Below, piece by piece: positions 10,300 to 20,649 of a DNA stretch of 64,000 bases. Both the position numbers and the translations under genes were made by a program. This DNA comes from Sphagnum compactum. Taxonomy: Eukaryota; Bryophyta; Sphagnopsida; Sphagnales. Every line of letters starts with the position of its first letter. Within the stretch, counting starts at the first letter, position 1. The stretch lies in assembly GCA_965153455.1 (NCBI GenBank), contig OZ234498.1:868001-932000 (forward strand). The letters run 5' to 3'. A model generated the notes under the pieces. The model saw only the letters and a list, made by a program, of their open reading frames with translations. It did not search any database and was not told the origin of the DNA.

Positions 10300-11990
10300 T
10301 ATTTGGTTCTAAATCTTGAAAAGAGCTTTGGATTCTAGCATTTTGCTTTTATTTGTTTGTTTGATAGAATCTCCAATGTGGTTTAGAGAGCAGTTTTTTG
10401 GATTCATAGAACATCCAATTCCAAAAAGATTGCCCAAAAAATTTGTAGCCTGGTCTAGTGTAAGATTAAAACTATAGGCTAACAAGTTCTCTTGCACACA
10501 CACCCACACCTCTCTAGCTTACTCATTCTCTTCTTAAATTTTTCATGCATTTCATCCATGCTACCTTCCAGAAGTTCTTTCTGCTAAGCATCCTCCAGTT
10601 GAAAGTAATTGCCCATCACCAAGTGTAAAATTCAGCCCACAAAAGAAAAGAATGCATCCCCAGGGTTCCAATTATGCCATGCAACCAAAAAATAAGAGCT
10701 CAATACAAAATGGTAACGACATCAACCCAATATTTAGCCTCATAAGATGACAAGCTATTTTGGTGTTAGATTTGTTACCACTTCCTCAAAAAGTTTGTGC
10801 ACTCACAAACTACAGCAAAACTGCAAATTGAAGCACCTATGGGCTTCTTTCCCTTGTACTGAGCAGTGGAAAAACTACAGAAATCTTTCAGACCTGCCAA
10901 TACATTTGTGCCCTAACTCTTGGGTTTAGTTTCCCTTAGTTTTAGCATTTGTGTTGGCAACTTCAAACATAAAACTGTGAGAATATCCTACGTACTACAT
11001 TGAAGACATTGTTATCAGGGAACACATGAGAACATCCTGGGGATCAGTACATTGTAAAGACCTAGGGACATTGAAATTGACCTTAAACAATCCTGTGAAC
11101 CCAACAAATACCTATCTTGCAAATTTTGGCACAAGATGCACGATCCACTTTTAGGCTTGTACCACCTGGATCATCCCAAAATAGTTATCCAGCTTTCCAT
11201 AGCATGATTGGGCAGCAGAGCGCCGTCTGCAACTGAGAACTGTGGATCAACACGACATGAACCCAATCCAAGACAATGCTATAACTCTGAAAACTGTGTG
11301 CATGCAGAAATCGGTGAGCTGCGTACTTTCTTTTTAAGTCTCAGAACAGTACACATTCAAGTCACACTGACACTGTCTACATTGTGCTTCTTTTAAAACC
11401 TCCATTTGCAGGAGGATCTACCTTTGCTCCCTCATCAAGGCTCAAAATTACTGTGGCTTGTTGCACCACTAAGGTACCCTTTGAAAGCCATTAGCTCCTA
11501 ACAAAGCTAGGACAACATTTTCATTTGCCCAAGGCACATCCACCATTCAATAGTTCTGACCAAGTTATATCCATTCCCACCATCTGAAAGCACTATGATC
11601 CATACAGTGATGAACTCTGCAATTGTTGGCCAGAAGAACAGGGGCCCCACTAAACCCAGCGATGCATGACACTACGCACATGAGTCACACAATGTTCATA
11701 TCTGGATTGCCTATAATATCGATAATTAATGGTGGAGGGCCTACATAGATTTCAACCACCTGACTTTCATCACCAATTGACTTTCTGCTACAGTTCCCTT
11801 TCTACATAACATCACCAAACTAAGGTGTTGGACTCTTCACCATTCTATCTACCCCATCTTGGAACAGGCAGACCAGTTCATGACCTAGACAATGATCTGA
11901 TACTGCAGATGATTTGGAGGATGCCTGTAAAGCAGCAACTTTGAAGGATACAAAATATGACAGAATTAGTTATTCTGACTGATGAAGACA
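10300..11990. other. Spacer downstream of the RNF170-like gene, probably including its 3' UTR
   Basis: No coding exon was found here on either strand. The part next to 11990 should hold the 3' UTR of the minus-strand gene that stops at 11991-11993. No clear minus-strand poly(A) signal could be chosen by eye, so the transcript end is not placed. Confidence 0.5.
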
Positions 11991-13495
11991 TCAATCATGA
12001 TGGCCACCATGGTGCAGAATCAGGGTAGATCGGTAGAGCATAGCCAAGTAGAAGAGAACCATTACAATTACCAACACATCATCCAGTAATCCCACTAGTC
12101 CAACCACCCCTGCACAACCACAAACTCAATGCTCATTATTACGGATGACTCGATCATAGGCATTGATAATGACATCAAACCTTCTAACATGACTTGATGC
12201 CACCCACAGCAACAAAAAAAAACCTAGCTATTTCATTCTAATCCTTGGAAGAGCAAAACTTTCAAATTGCATTTCTCTCCATAAAAACCTGTCAAGATGG
12301 GATCATCTTGACCCTGGACACCATTTGCAGAAACACGTATTTTCAACATAGTGCATGGATACAAGAATTTGTTTCCAGAACATACCTTCGGGGATGACAT
12401 CAAATGGTGAGAAGACATACACAGCCAGCAAAACCAGCTGCACACAACCAGGAAGACCATAAGTATTGGAGTCCTGTCCCAAGAAGAACTTTTACCCTCA
12501 TCAAATAGAGACCAAGTTGCTAATCTAAAGGTCAACTCATGCAAACTGTTGCTAATACCCCTCTAGATGACAGGAAGAAACAAACATGCTTATTTGCAGT
12601 AGCCAGTGATACTCATACAGTAGAGACAGGGTGCAGAAGCCATACAAAGAAGAGAATGCGAGTGCGGTGAACAAGAGGGATTGCACGTTGTGGGTCCATC
12701 AACTCCCAAATCATCCGTCGAAGAAGTAAAGGCATATCACGCACTCTCTGTAACAATTTCAATTGCCCATTCCTGTCAGTCTGGATAACTATCTTCTAAA
12801 GGTAACATCCTGCATACAAAATGAAACCTGCACCTTGCACACAAACCTTTCATCTGGCAGTTTGGGTGTATCTGCTCATTGACAAAAGTAACAAGTCAGC
12901 AACATAAATATGCAGCCAATCCTTGAACAATAACATCTTCAAGGTGCAAGACAAGTAATAAAAGCAACTATAGACATTCCAAGACAACAATGAACTTGAG
13001 ACTCAACTCTACCACTTTGGCACAGACAGATAAAGAAGATGTGTTAAAACAGATGATAAAAGAGGGCTTGCCTGCAGGAAGCTGACAGGCCCTCCTCCAA
13101 AAATGCGGTTGTACTTGGCAAGGTCCTGCATGATGCCCTCCACCTCAGGCTCCTGCTGCTGTGAATCTGAGACCTCACTAGGGATGAGCAATGTGATGGA
13201 ACGCCTGCATATAGGGCATTTACATGGCTGCAGCACTGAGCTGTGTTGCCACACTCTCAATATGCACTCTCCTGCCAAATATAATATACGTGTCAGAATT
13301 GCAAGCAATAAAAGACACAGACCCTGGTGTGCAAGCCCATCAACCTCCTGTTACTCTTCCCCATCGAATTGATAATGGCCAGTAGCATGGAAAAGACAAT
13401 ATACCACAGAACCAATGCGCACAATTTGCCTGACAAGGCAAGTTGAAGGAATCATGGCAGACAGAGCAGCAGTCATTGTCCGGGGGTGCATCCAT
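11991..13495 (-). CDS. RNF170-like RING finger / DUF1232 membrane protein, 187 aa, 5 coding exons
   Basis: Exons on the minus strand are 13495-13405, 13271-13072, 12747-12646, 12437-12386 and 12109-11991, totalling 564 nt with stop. All junctions keep frame and use GT-AG, except intron 2 (13071-12748), which starts with GC. An N-terminal C3HC4 RING has Cys10, Cys13, Cys25, His27, Cys30, Cys33, Cys49 and Cys52. A middle segment has FGGGPVSFLQ and LLLRRMIWELMDPQRAIPLV. A C-terminal DUF1232 has two predicted membrane segments around FSPFDVIPEGVVGLVGLLDD. Length and order match plant homologues such as Arabidopsis At1g22510 and At1g72175. The expected role is E3 ubiquitin ligase activity at an internal membrane, by family; substrates are unknown. 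The start is the ATG of MDAPPDNDCC, matching the compact family N-terminus, but the frame stays open upstream (see separate entry). Confidence 0.92.
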
Positions 13496-14480
13496 GTGTG
13501 ACAGGTAGCTGCCACTATTGCTTGTTGGTCGAGGCTGTGTTGCTTCACCGTTTCTGTGCTGCTGCTGCTGCTGCCGCCCACTCAGTAAACTCCACACATT
13601 GCCAAACCAACTTTGAACCACATACACCCCGTGCTTCAATACCACGAATGATTGTCTGCGAAAATCACCACCTTGCCAATATTACTTTCATGCCCACTTG
13701 TATAAGCCAAATCTGGCATGAGTTTCCGCAAACACATACACAGAAAGGGGGTCATAACTCGTAACTCTAAGTATCTTTGCATGAGTAAAATACCTACTAA
13801 ACTGTGACCACTTTCAGGCAAGAAAACACTGCATTTGCTGAGACATACATTCCACAAATTGTGCTGCGCAGCATTTGGTCAGTCTTCTCAAACTGAACTT
13901 CAAACAGGTCAGCAGCATCATCCCAAGAGATTGAGAGAAATGACCTAGTTTTCACGTTGAAAATGTCCTATCAAGAACACTGAAAACCACATCAATTTCA
14001 ATGTTCCCAGTGAATCTGGTCTTAAGTATAGTTTCTGCATCATAATTTGGAGATTTTGGACTTTCTGGCCATAGAATCCAATTCACAAAAACATGAGTTT
14101 GCTGCCTCCACCTACTCATGCTCATCTTCTGAATTCGCCGGTCCAAGGCTAGGGTTCCACGATTATGGTGCTTATTAAATCACAACAAAGAACTATTCAA
14201 AACCCTTTTTTCTTTTCCTGTTGCAAAGTCATCTCAAGAAGAAGGAACACCACGACGAGGTTATTGCGTAACTTCGAAGGCGAGGCGAGAGAAAGGATCA
14301 AGAGAAGTAAGAAAGAAACCATCAGAGAAAAAAAGGAAAGTAAAGCAAAGCGAGAAATACTTCAATGAAGAGCGGAAAATGAAAACAAGGGGGACAGCAA
14401 CCAAAGTCGTGTACACCAACTCATCGCCCACGCCTTCTATTAAGGGCATCGTCTGTGCGTTCCCCCGTCCCTTCACCTGC
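13496..14480 (-). other. Upstream part of the RNF170-like gene: open N-terminal extension, candidate exons and leader
   Basis: The frame of the RING exon stays open upstream to a splice-acceptor-like GATTTTCGCAG ending at 13656. It encodes a Gln run (QQQQQ) and hydrophilic residues. A candidate upstream exon, 13967-13849, is coding-like (DDAADLFEVQFEKTDQ), has acceptor TTCTTGATAG and a strong donor GTATGT, and joins the 13655 exon in phase. Farther up, 14146-13952 holds another open stretch, MSMSRWRQQTHVFVNWILW, in a different frame, preceded by a CT-rich leader-like tract (14400-14160). I cannot tell whether these are 5' UTR, an N-terminal extension, or a separate unrecognised gene. No family was recognised. 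Confidence 0.4.
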
Positions 14481-14640
14481 GGTATTTTTTCTTTTTTTCT
14501 CTTCGATTTCCACGTTTCCCGATTTCTCCGATATTCCTCTTCTTCCCCTGTTGCCTTAGCCGAGTCCCTTCCCTGGCCCTTCCTCCCTGCCCCCGACCCC
14601 CTGTCTTATTCTTGTTCTTCGTGAGGAATCCAAGCCCCGA
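14160..14640. promoter_or_regulatory. Possible divergent promoter or leader region
   Basis: The minus strand of 14400-14160 is CT-rich in the way of plant 5' leaders and precedes the RNF170-like gene. The plus strand of 14480-14630 is likewise CT-rich (TTTTTTCTTTTTTTCTCTTC and further CCTCTTCTTCCCC-type tracts) and more GC-rich than its surroundings. That would fit a promoter shared by two divergent transcripts, but no convincing plus-strand gene follows. Confidence 0.3.
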
Positions 14641-14877
14641 GAGAAAAATGGATTGAGAAGAAGCGAAATGAAAATTAGCACAGAAATGTGCATCATCCTC
14701 ATACGACTACCATTTCATTCTCCGCATCATCACACCAGTATTGATCCAGCGAAAGGAGCGAGAACCACCATCGTCACGACCACCACCACCACCACGCGCA
14801 CACCGAGAGCAGCAGCAGCAACGCAGCAGTACCTGCGGCAACCCGCGTACAGCCAGCCGGCCCCGCACGCTCGTGTC

Positions 14878-15243
14878 CAATCCAGATGCCAAGACGACGT
14901 GTCGTCTTGTCCAACTTGATTCACGGGCCAAGTGACTCCCCATATATATCCTATGTTGCCGAAGTGACATGTCTAGAACATGGATTCGGTACCTCGAAAT
15001 TTTTGTTCATTGGTTCTGCCCCGTTGGAAAGTGACTTCAATCCAGATGCCAAGATGATGTGTCCTCTTGTGTGGCCCCATTCACGGGCCAAGGAACTCCA
15101 TGTCTGCTGCACCAGTGACATGTCTAGGACCTGGGATTGACACCTCAACTTTTTTTAATTGGTTCTCCTCCCTTCGGAAGTGACTTCAATCCAGATGCCA
15201 AGATGACATGTCGTTGTGTGTAGCCTGATTCACGGGCCAAGCA
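14878..15243. repeat. Tandem repeat, two full and one partial copy of a ~150-160 bp unit
   Basis: Copies begin at 14878, 15038 and 15187 with CAATCCAGATGCCAAGA. Each is followed about 40 bp later by GATTCACGGGCCAAG or CATTCACGGGCCAAGG, then ACATGTCTAGAAC- or ACATGTCTAGGAC-type sequence in the two full copies, then TTGGTTCT. The unit is moderately GC-rich. No function was recognised. Confidence 0.85.
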
Positions 15244-18100
15244 ATGCCAACTCCTCAAAAAATTTATTGGCACTTGCAAAAAATTGGGTTTGGAAGGAAA
15301 AATCAGTTAGGCTCTCAATGTGTTCACATTGTTGAATTTAGAAATTTTCGAATTCCAAAAATGTTAAAAATAAAGAATGTGTTCACATTTGAGCCAACGG
15401 CACAGGCTACACTAATCCCCATTAAGGGATGAGCTTAGTGTTTTTGTAAAGTAGGTGGTACTGTGTAGGGTTCCAACTGAGGATTAGGGCATTATTGAAG
15501 GAGGGCCCATGTGAACCCATTGCCAAGGGCTTTGCCCCATTGTGGTTATGCCCTTGTCCGAGGGTGTTACCCCCACAAAAAGAAGTAGGAAATTTTCCAT
15601 GTGTATGTCTAACATGTGATTGAGAAGCCTTGCAACATGATTCTTGGAGCTCGATCTTTAGCAACAAGTTTATCCTCCTTAATTAAAACTTCCTTCCAAC
15701 ATGACTTTCCTCCTCAAATTAATTTCATAATTAAACAGCTTTCTTCTTCTATTCATGGAACATTGACAATTAATTAAGACCCTAAACTTTCTTCATGCAC
15801 CCCCTCTATCTATGGAGCAACCTCTTATTTTTTGGACATCTACATACATGACTATTGCAATCCAAAAGATTTCACAAATAGTTTTTTTGCAATTGTTCAA
15901 CTAGGTGGACATTTTAAAAATATTCCTTCTTCAGTTTCATAGGCAACTTGATTCTTTATTTTCATAAATAGAAGTGATTTGTTCTCCCATGCAATCTTGC
16001 AAATGTGCCAAAATTGGTTTCCATCTAGCCTTTCAAATTGACTTTTAAGACCATGTTGAATTTTATTGCATAGTAGGTTTATTTTTAGAACGAAGTAGAT
16101 TGTGCAAAAGACACAAAAATAAATAAAAATAAAACGAAATTGTTCAATACTTAGGAAAAAAACAAAAGTGCAGAAGTACTACGCTAGAACCATGTCTGCT
16201 TTTTTACACATTGAATGTTACTTCAAGTCAAGATAACCTTTAAAAAATAAAATAAAATAATTAGACCACCAAATCCAACAACCCCATTGGCCTGGAAAAA
16301 ATAAATCTTCAGACCTACACACAACCCTATTCTGCTAAACATTGAAGAAAATGAACCAATTTTCATTGGTTCTTTAAAAATTCCCACAAGCCTACCAAGT
16401 TAATTTTTGGATTTTGCAAGTATTAAGGGTTGAGGAGGAGGCTTAAGGAAATAAAGGAGGAGAGGGGGGAAGATACCTATGTTTGGTAACAAAGGAGGAA
16501 AGATGGATTTGAAAGATTTGGAGGACCATGTGTAAAAAGCCTTTGGTGTAGTTTGGACATTATTTCCAAGAAACTTAATCAAATTGGAAATATGAGACCA
16601 TCTTCTTATTAGCACTTTAGGAGCATTTCAAGCAAGTCAAACTCTTTCAATGAAACATGGTTTTTCCCTCTAGATTGTACTATGAGTGTGTGTGGGGGAG
16701 GGAGAGGGGCCGGAGACTTTGGGACACCATTGTTTCGAATCTTCAAATGATTTTTTTTTAAGGTCCAAAATGATGCCAGTAAACAAGTGCCAAACATTAT
16801 GGCTCTCATTGATCTCTTTTGAATGAACTAAAAGACACATAATTTTAAGTCTTAATTCCTAAAGAAATTTGCAAGTTTAAACTTGAGAGTATTGGGAATA
16901 CCTCCTTTGATTCTTAAAGGCTTCCCCTTTGGTTAGGTGAGTGTTACTCTCCTTGACCCTTGTAATGTCTCAAACATGTCCCCTCTCATCATCATACGCT
17001 TGTCATGAACAAAGTGATGACAAAAAAAGTTGAATGGTTGTGCCACTTGGAGCTTGTTGATTTACTAATTAAGGAAATCCTTGCCAACCTTTCTAAAGAC
17101 AATGTTCATAATTTGACTAATGTATTGCTAAAAAGCCTCCAAAAGATGCTAAGCCTCTATGTACTTTGGTGTATCCTTCTACAACAACCCTTAAGGTACA
17201 TGTGCCAAAAACCAAGTGTGGGCCAATAACAAGGTGGACATAGGATCACCCGCATTTGACCTATTCTACTTGAATTTTTTTTTGTCTTTGTGCAAAATGA
17301 TAGTAACATGATTGTGTATTAGTTTTTAATCAATTACGGATGCATGAACTTTGAGGTGTCATTAAGTTGAATATGTTGTATTAGAATCACACATGGAAGA
17401 TGAAAGTGTTGATTCATGGATGTCAATTAGAGTGCATCAAGTGATGATATTTTAATTACTGATTAACATCGATAGATTTATCATCACTTAGTCAACCAAT
17501 AGTGTTCAAATCCCATCCTAAAATAAGCGTGTTATATATTGTCCAAATCTTAACTTGTACCATAGTACTTAGGCCAATTTGACACTAATTAAACTATTTG
17601 TACATTTTTCAAATTTTTTGACAAATAACCAATAACTATGTCAAAAGTTCTAGAAAAATATCTTTAAAAATATTCTTGTGTTTTCTTTTTTCTCATTCAA
17701 TGAATCTTGTTTACTAAATATTTTCACAAAGATATCAAGCAATTGTTTAGCATGTGCATATGAAAAATGGACAACTTGATGAGAGAGAATAATAATGCTT
17801 TTTCATTGCTCTAAAATAAACTATTCACCTCTCTCAACTTCATGAAAGTACTATAGACATCAGCTTTCAACTAATTAATATTCAACCTTTATCAATTTGG
17901 TAATTAATATCTCAACCTTTGTCAAAAATAAAAATAATTCTAAAATGAATGTTGAATAATTTTTAATAATTAATCATTCATTTGACAATGGATTGTTGAA
18001 TTGGCTCAGGCACTACATTATTCATTATTTAATTCTCAATTTGACACTAATCATGTGCATATTGGCACATGTCATATTAATTTAAGGAACATTTATTATC
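15244..18100. other. AT-rich intergenic DNA, no gene recognised
   Basis: Only short chance open frames are present. No protein domain, structural RNA or clear terminal repeat was found. A slightly GC-richer patch lies at 15420-15660. Confidence 0.6.
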
Positions 18101-18107
18101 TAGTTTT

Positions 18108-18440
18108 GACACATGTGGGCTTGGTATTAGTAAGGACATTGTGTAGCCATCTTAAGGACCCCATGTGAGCTACATTTCATGGATCAGCCTAGTGATGGAC
18201 TTGGGCTACCATATCACAAAAATGTAGAAATTAATGAATAATTCCAATTTGTCCTGAAATTTTAAAATTCCACTTGGATTGAGTTCTAAAACCTTTCGTT
18301 CTCGAGAGGGAAAATTAATTGCATACAAAAATTACAACATTTGTTTTAGTCAGATCATTTCGGTCAACAATTATTGCCACACCTTATATTTTACCGCAAA
18401 AATTACTATGAAGGAAATTTGCCACAACTCTTAAGAAACA
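18108..18440. repeat. Dispersed repeat, copy A (partner at 27781-28600)
   Basis: The segment shares a long collinear match with 27781-28600: CACATGTGG(G/C)CTTG(G/A)TATTAG, then TAGCCAT, GGATCAGCCTAG, TTGGGCTACC, TCACAAAAATGTA, GAGTTCTAAAACCTTT, ACAATTATTGCCACACCTTA and AAGGAAATTTG. The order is kept but many indels separate the blocks, so the duplication is old. Both copies are in the same orientation and neither shows coding potential. Confidence 0.8.
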
Positions 18441-18790
18441 AAAGGAGAATTGTCTTTTAACGTTCCACATAATTCATCACATTTTGCATTAGATTATAAA
18501 AGATAAAAAATCCATGTACTATATGTATTTTACGGTTTGGGGTTTAGAAATTAAAGGAGAATTGTCTTTAAAATTTCCAGATATTTCACCACATTTTGCA
18601 TTAGATTATAAAATCCTAAAATCCATGTACTCTATCTATTTTAGGGTTTGGAGTTAAGAAACTTTAGAACCGTATATAAAATTTCCAAATATTTCACCAC
18701 ATTTTGCATTAGGTTTATAATAGACTAAAATCCATGTACTTCGATACATTTTAGGGTTTGGGGTCAAGAAACTGAAAGGGAAACGTCTTT
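18441..18790. repeat. Three tandem copies of a ~112-117 bp unit
   Basis: Units start near 18441, 18553 and 18664. Shared blocks are AAAGGAGAATTGTCTTT, TTCACCACATTTTGCATTAG, AAATCCATGTACT and TTTTAGGGTTTGG. A fourth copy begins near 18775 and stops. The first part of the unit is also found once in the related dispersed repeat near 28558-28590, so the expansion happened in copy A only. Confidence 0.85.
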
Positions 18791-18889
18791 CATATTGTGT
18801 TGCATTCTATTTCAGAGGATAGGTACCTGAGTATGATGTGCACTATGTAAGAGCTGAGTTCTATAATGTACACGAAATGGTCCAGTAGC

Positions 18890-19562
18890 TGATCCAGATT
18901 GGTTTTAGTTATGAAGTCCGAGCCCATGGCGAACCTTGCAGAAATTCTCAAGCACACTTGCAAGCACCCAAGGGGTATTGGAAATAATTTTCAACCAGCA
19001 ATTGACGCGTCTCAAGTTTCCTCACAAACTGCGTCATTGCCCAAGATGAAGATGTCAAGAGTTCCGATGGCCTGTTTATACTACGATAAAGCCAAAATCT
19101 GACAAAGGATATGGGAGAAATCAGACAAACTGCAGAACGTGAATACCTTACCCTGGAGCTCGCTGAAATTCCTAGCCTGTGAGCATACCAGAAATTCTAG
19201 GATTGTAGGTAGTCGTGACTGCTGGTGTAGGCATGAAATTGGGTTGTGGAGAATACTTCACAAATCGGCTATCAACTTCATCATTCAGCAGATTTTGGAA
19301 GTTCTTTGAACTCTGGATTCATTTGAAATTAGGTGGATTAGACATTAGGAGACATGACAGTGCTGGAGACAGGAGTAGCGGTATGCTCTTTGTACTTCAC
19401 TCAAAGCTTGATCATGAAGCTGCACATTAGACTAGACTACAAACAAATTCCAGCACATTTATATATCAGAAGGAGAGAACCCATACCCTACTGTAGAGAA
19501 AGAAAGTAATTTCATCATCAACACTCTACTTTGTGTGAAGTATTTTGTTTGCAAATTGCACA
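18890..19562 (+). repeat. Dispersed ~670-bp repeat, copy 1 (partner at 35429-36081)
   Basis: The segment matches 35429-36081 closely and collinearly. Shared blocks include GTCCGAGCC, ATGGCGAACCTTGCAGAAAT, TTTTCAACCAGCAAT, GACAAAGGATATGGGAGAAA, CTGGTGTAGGCATGAAATTG, TATCAACTTCATCATTCAGC and CAAACAAATTCCAGCACAT. Both copies happen to start with TG and end with CA, but neither has a target-site duplication. Copy 2 retains a short open frame (VRAYGEPCRNPQALLRVPEG) that is interrupted here. The unit could be a gene fragment spread by a transposon, or an old LTR; I cannot decide. Confidence 0.8.
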
Positions 19563-19744
19563 AACAAGGATTGTTTGATTCTCTATTTTCAAGTTTCCAT
19601 GTTGCAAATTCAAATATTCTTAAATATTCCAAAAGATTCTCGATTTTTCTTCACAAAAATGTATTCTTAGAAAAGAGGGTTTTTTTTTTAAAATTCTGCA
19701 TTTTTACAAATGATGTAATTAGTGTGAAGCTGCTGCCAAGGTAC

Positions 19745-20420
19745 TCTGGTAGCTTAGACTCTACTTGAACTCGGGGTTGGGTTTTATGACAACTGTAGCT
19801 ACGTAGAAGGCCTATTTTTTTATTGAATAGCTTGCCAAGGTGAGACTTGACAAGAACTTGGTTAAAAGTTCATCCACAACTGATTTTTCTTTGGAGTGGA
19901 AAAGTTGAACATTTATATATACAATATAATTAGGGCCATTTTAGATGAGGGTCCGAGGTCTAGGGTCCAATGAAAAAGAGCAATCCTATCGGATGAATGC
20001 CATAAATTGGACCCACGGCCTTTAGACGAGAGTCCAAGACCAAAAGGTGGCAAATCCAAGCTAAACTTACATGGCACCATTTTGAAGGAAAATAAATTAG
20101 TTTGGACCACAAAAAAGAGCTAAAAGGGGGAGAGCTCATGATTTGAAGAACCAAGAGACAAGCTACAGTCCAAAGCAAGGTCCAACTCAAGGATTCAATT
20201 TGCTTCAAACGAGTCCAATTGGTTCCCATAAATTTGGACCTTGGACCCAACCTTGTCGAAATAGCCAAGCTACTCATGTAGCTTACTGCAATGAGACTAT
20301 ACTTGAACTTTTGATTGGGTATCCACAATGAAACCTACATACAAGACCTAATTTTAACAAGATAGATTGCCAAGGTGAAACTCAACCTAAATTCAATTCA
20401 AGTTCATCTATAGCCAAAAA
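19745..20420. repeat. Diverged direct repeats about 525 bp apart
   Basis: The stretch 19745-19890 (AGCTTAGACTCTACTTGAAC ... CTTGCCAAGGTGAGACTTGA ... AAGTTCATCCACA) is matched by 20276-20420 (AGCTTACTGC ... ACTATACTTGAAC ... TTGCCAAGGTGAAACTCAA ... AAGTTCATCTATA). The sequence between them has repeated GGTCC/GGACC words. The function is unknown. Confidence 0.6.
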
Positions 20421-20554
20421 AGGAAGTGGCATTAAACTTAAAACAATGAATAGGAAATCAACAAGTACAACCATTTCTTTCAAACATCTTTGTTTTGTTG
20501 AATATAACACATTCTTTAGATACAAAAAAATCACAATTACAAACACCATCTATC

Positions 20555-20648
20555 AACTACAAACATTTTAAAGTTGCACTGATAGGATTATTTAAATGAC
20601 AAACTACAAAACATTTTAAGGTTGCATTGATAGGATTATTTAAATGAC
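20555..20648. repeat. Recent 46-48 bp tandem duplication
   Basis: Copies 20555-20600 and 20601-20648 both read AACTACAAA(A)CATTTTAA(A/G)GTTGCA(C/T)TGATAGGATTATTTAAATGAC apart from a few single-base changes. The high identity marks it as younger than most repeats nearby. Confidence 0.93.
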
Positions 20649-20649
20649 A

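Noticed and set aside
14653-14919. Plus-strand frame with Thr/Ala runs
   Set aside because: Driven by ACC/GCA trinucleotide repeats, with equally open frames on the other strand and no domain.
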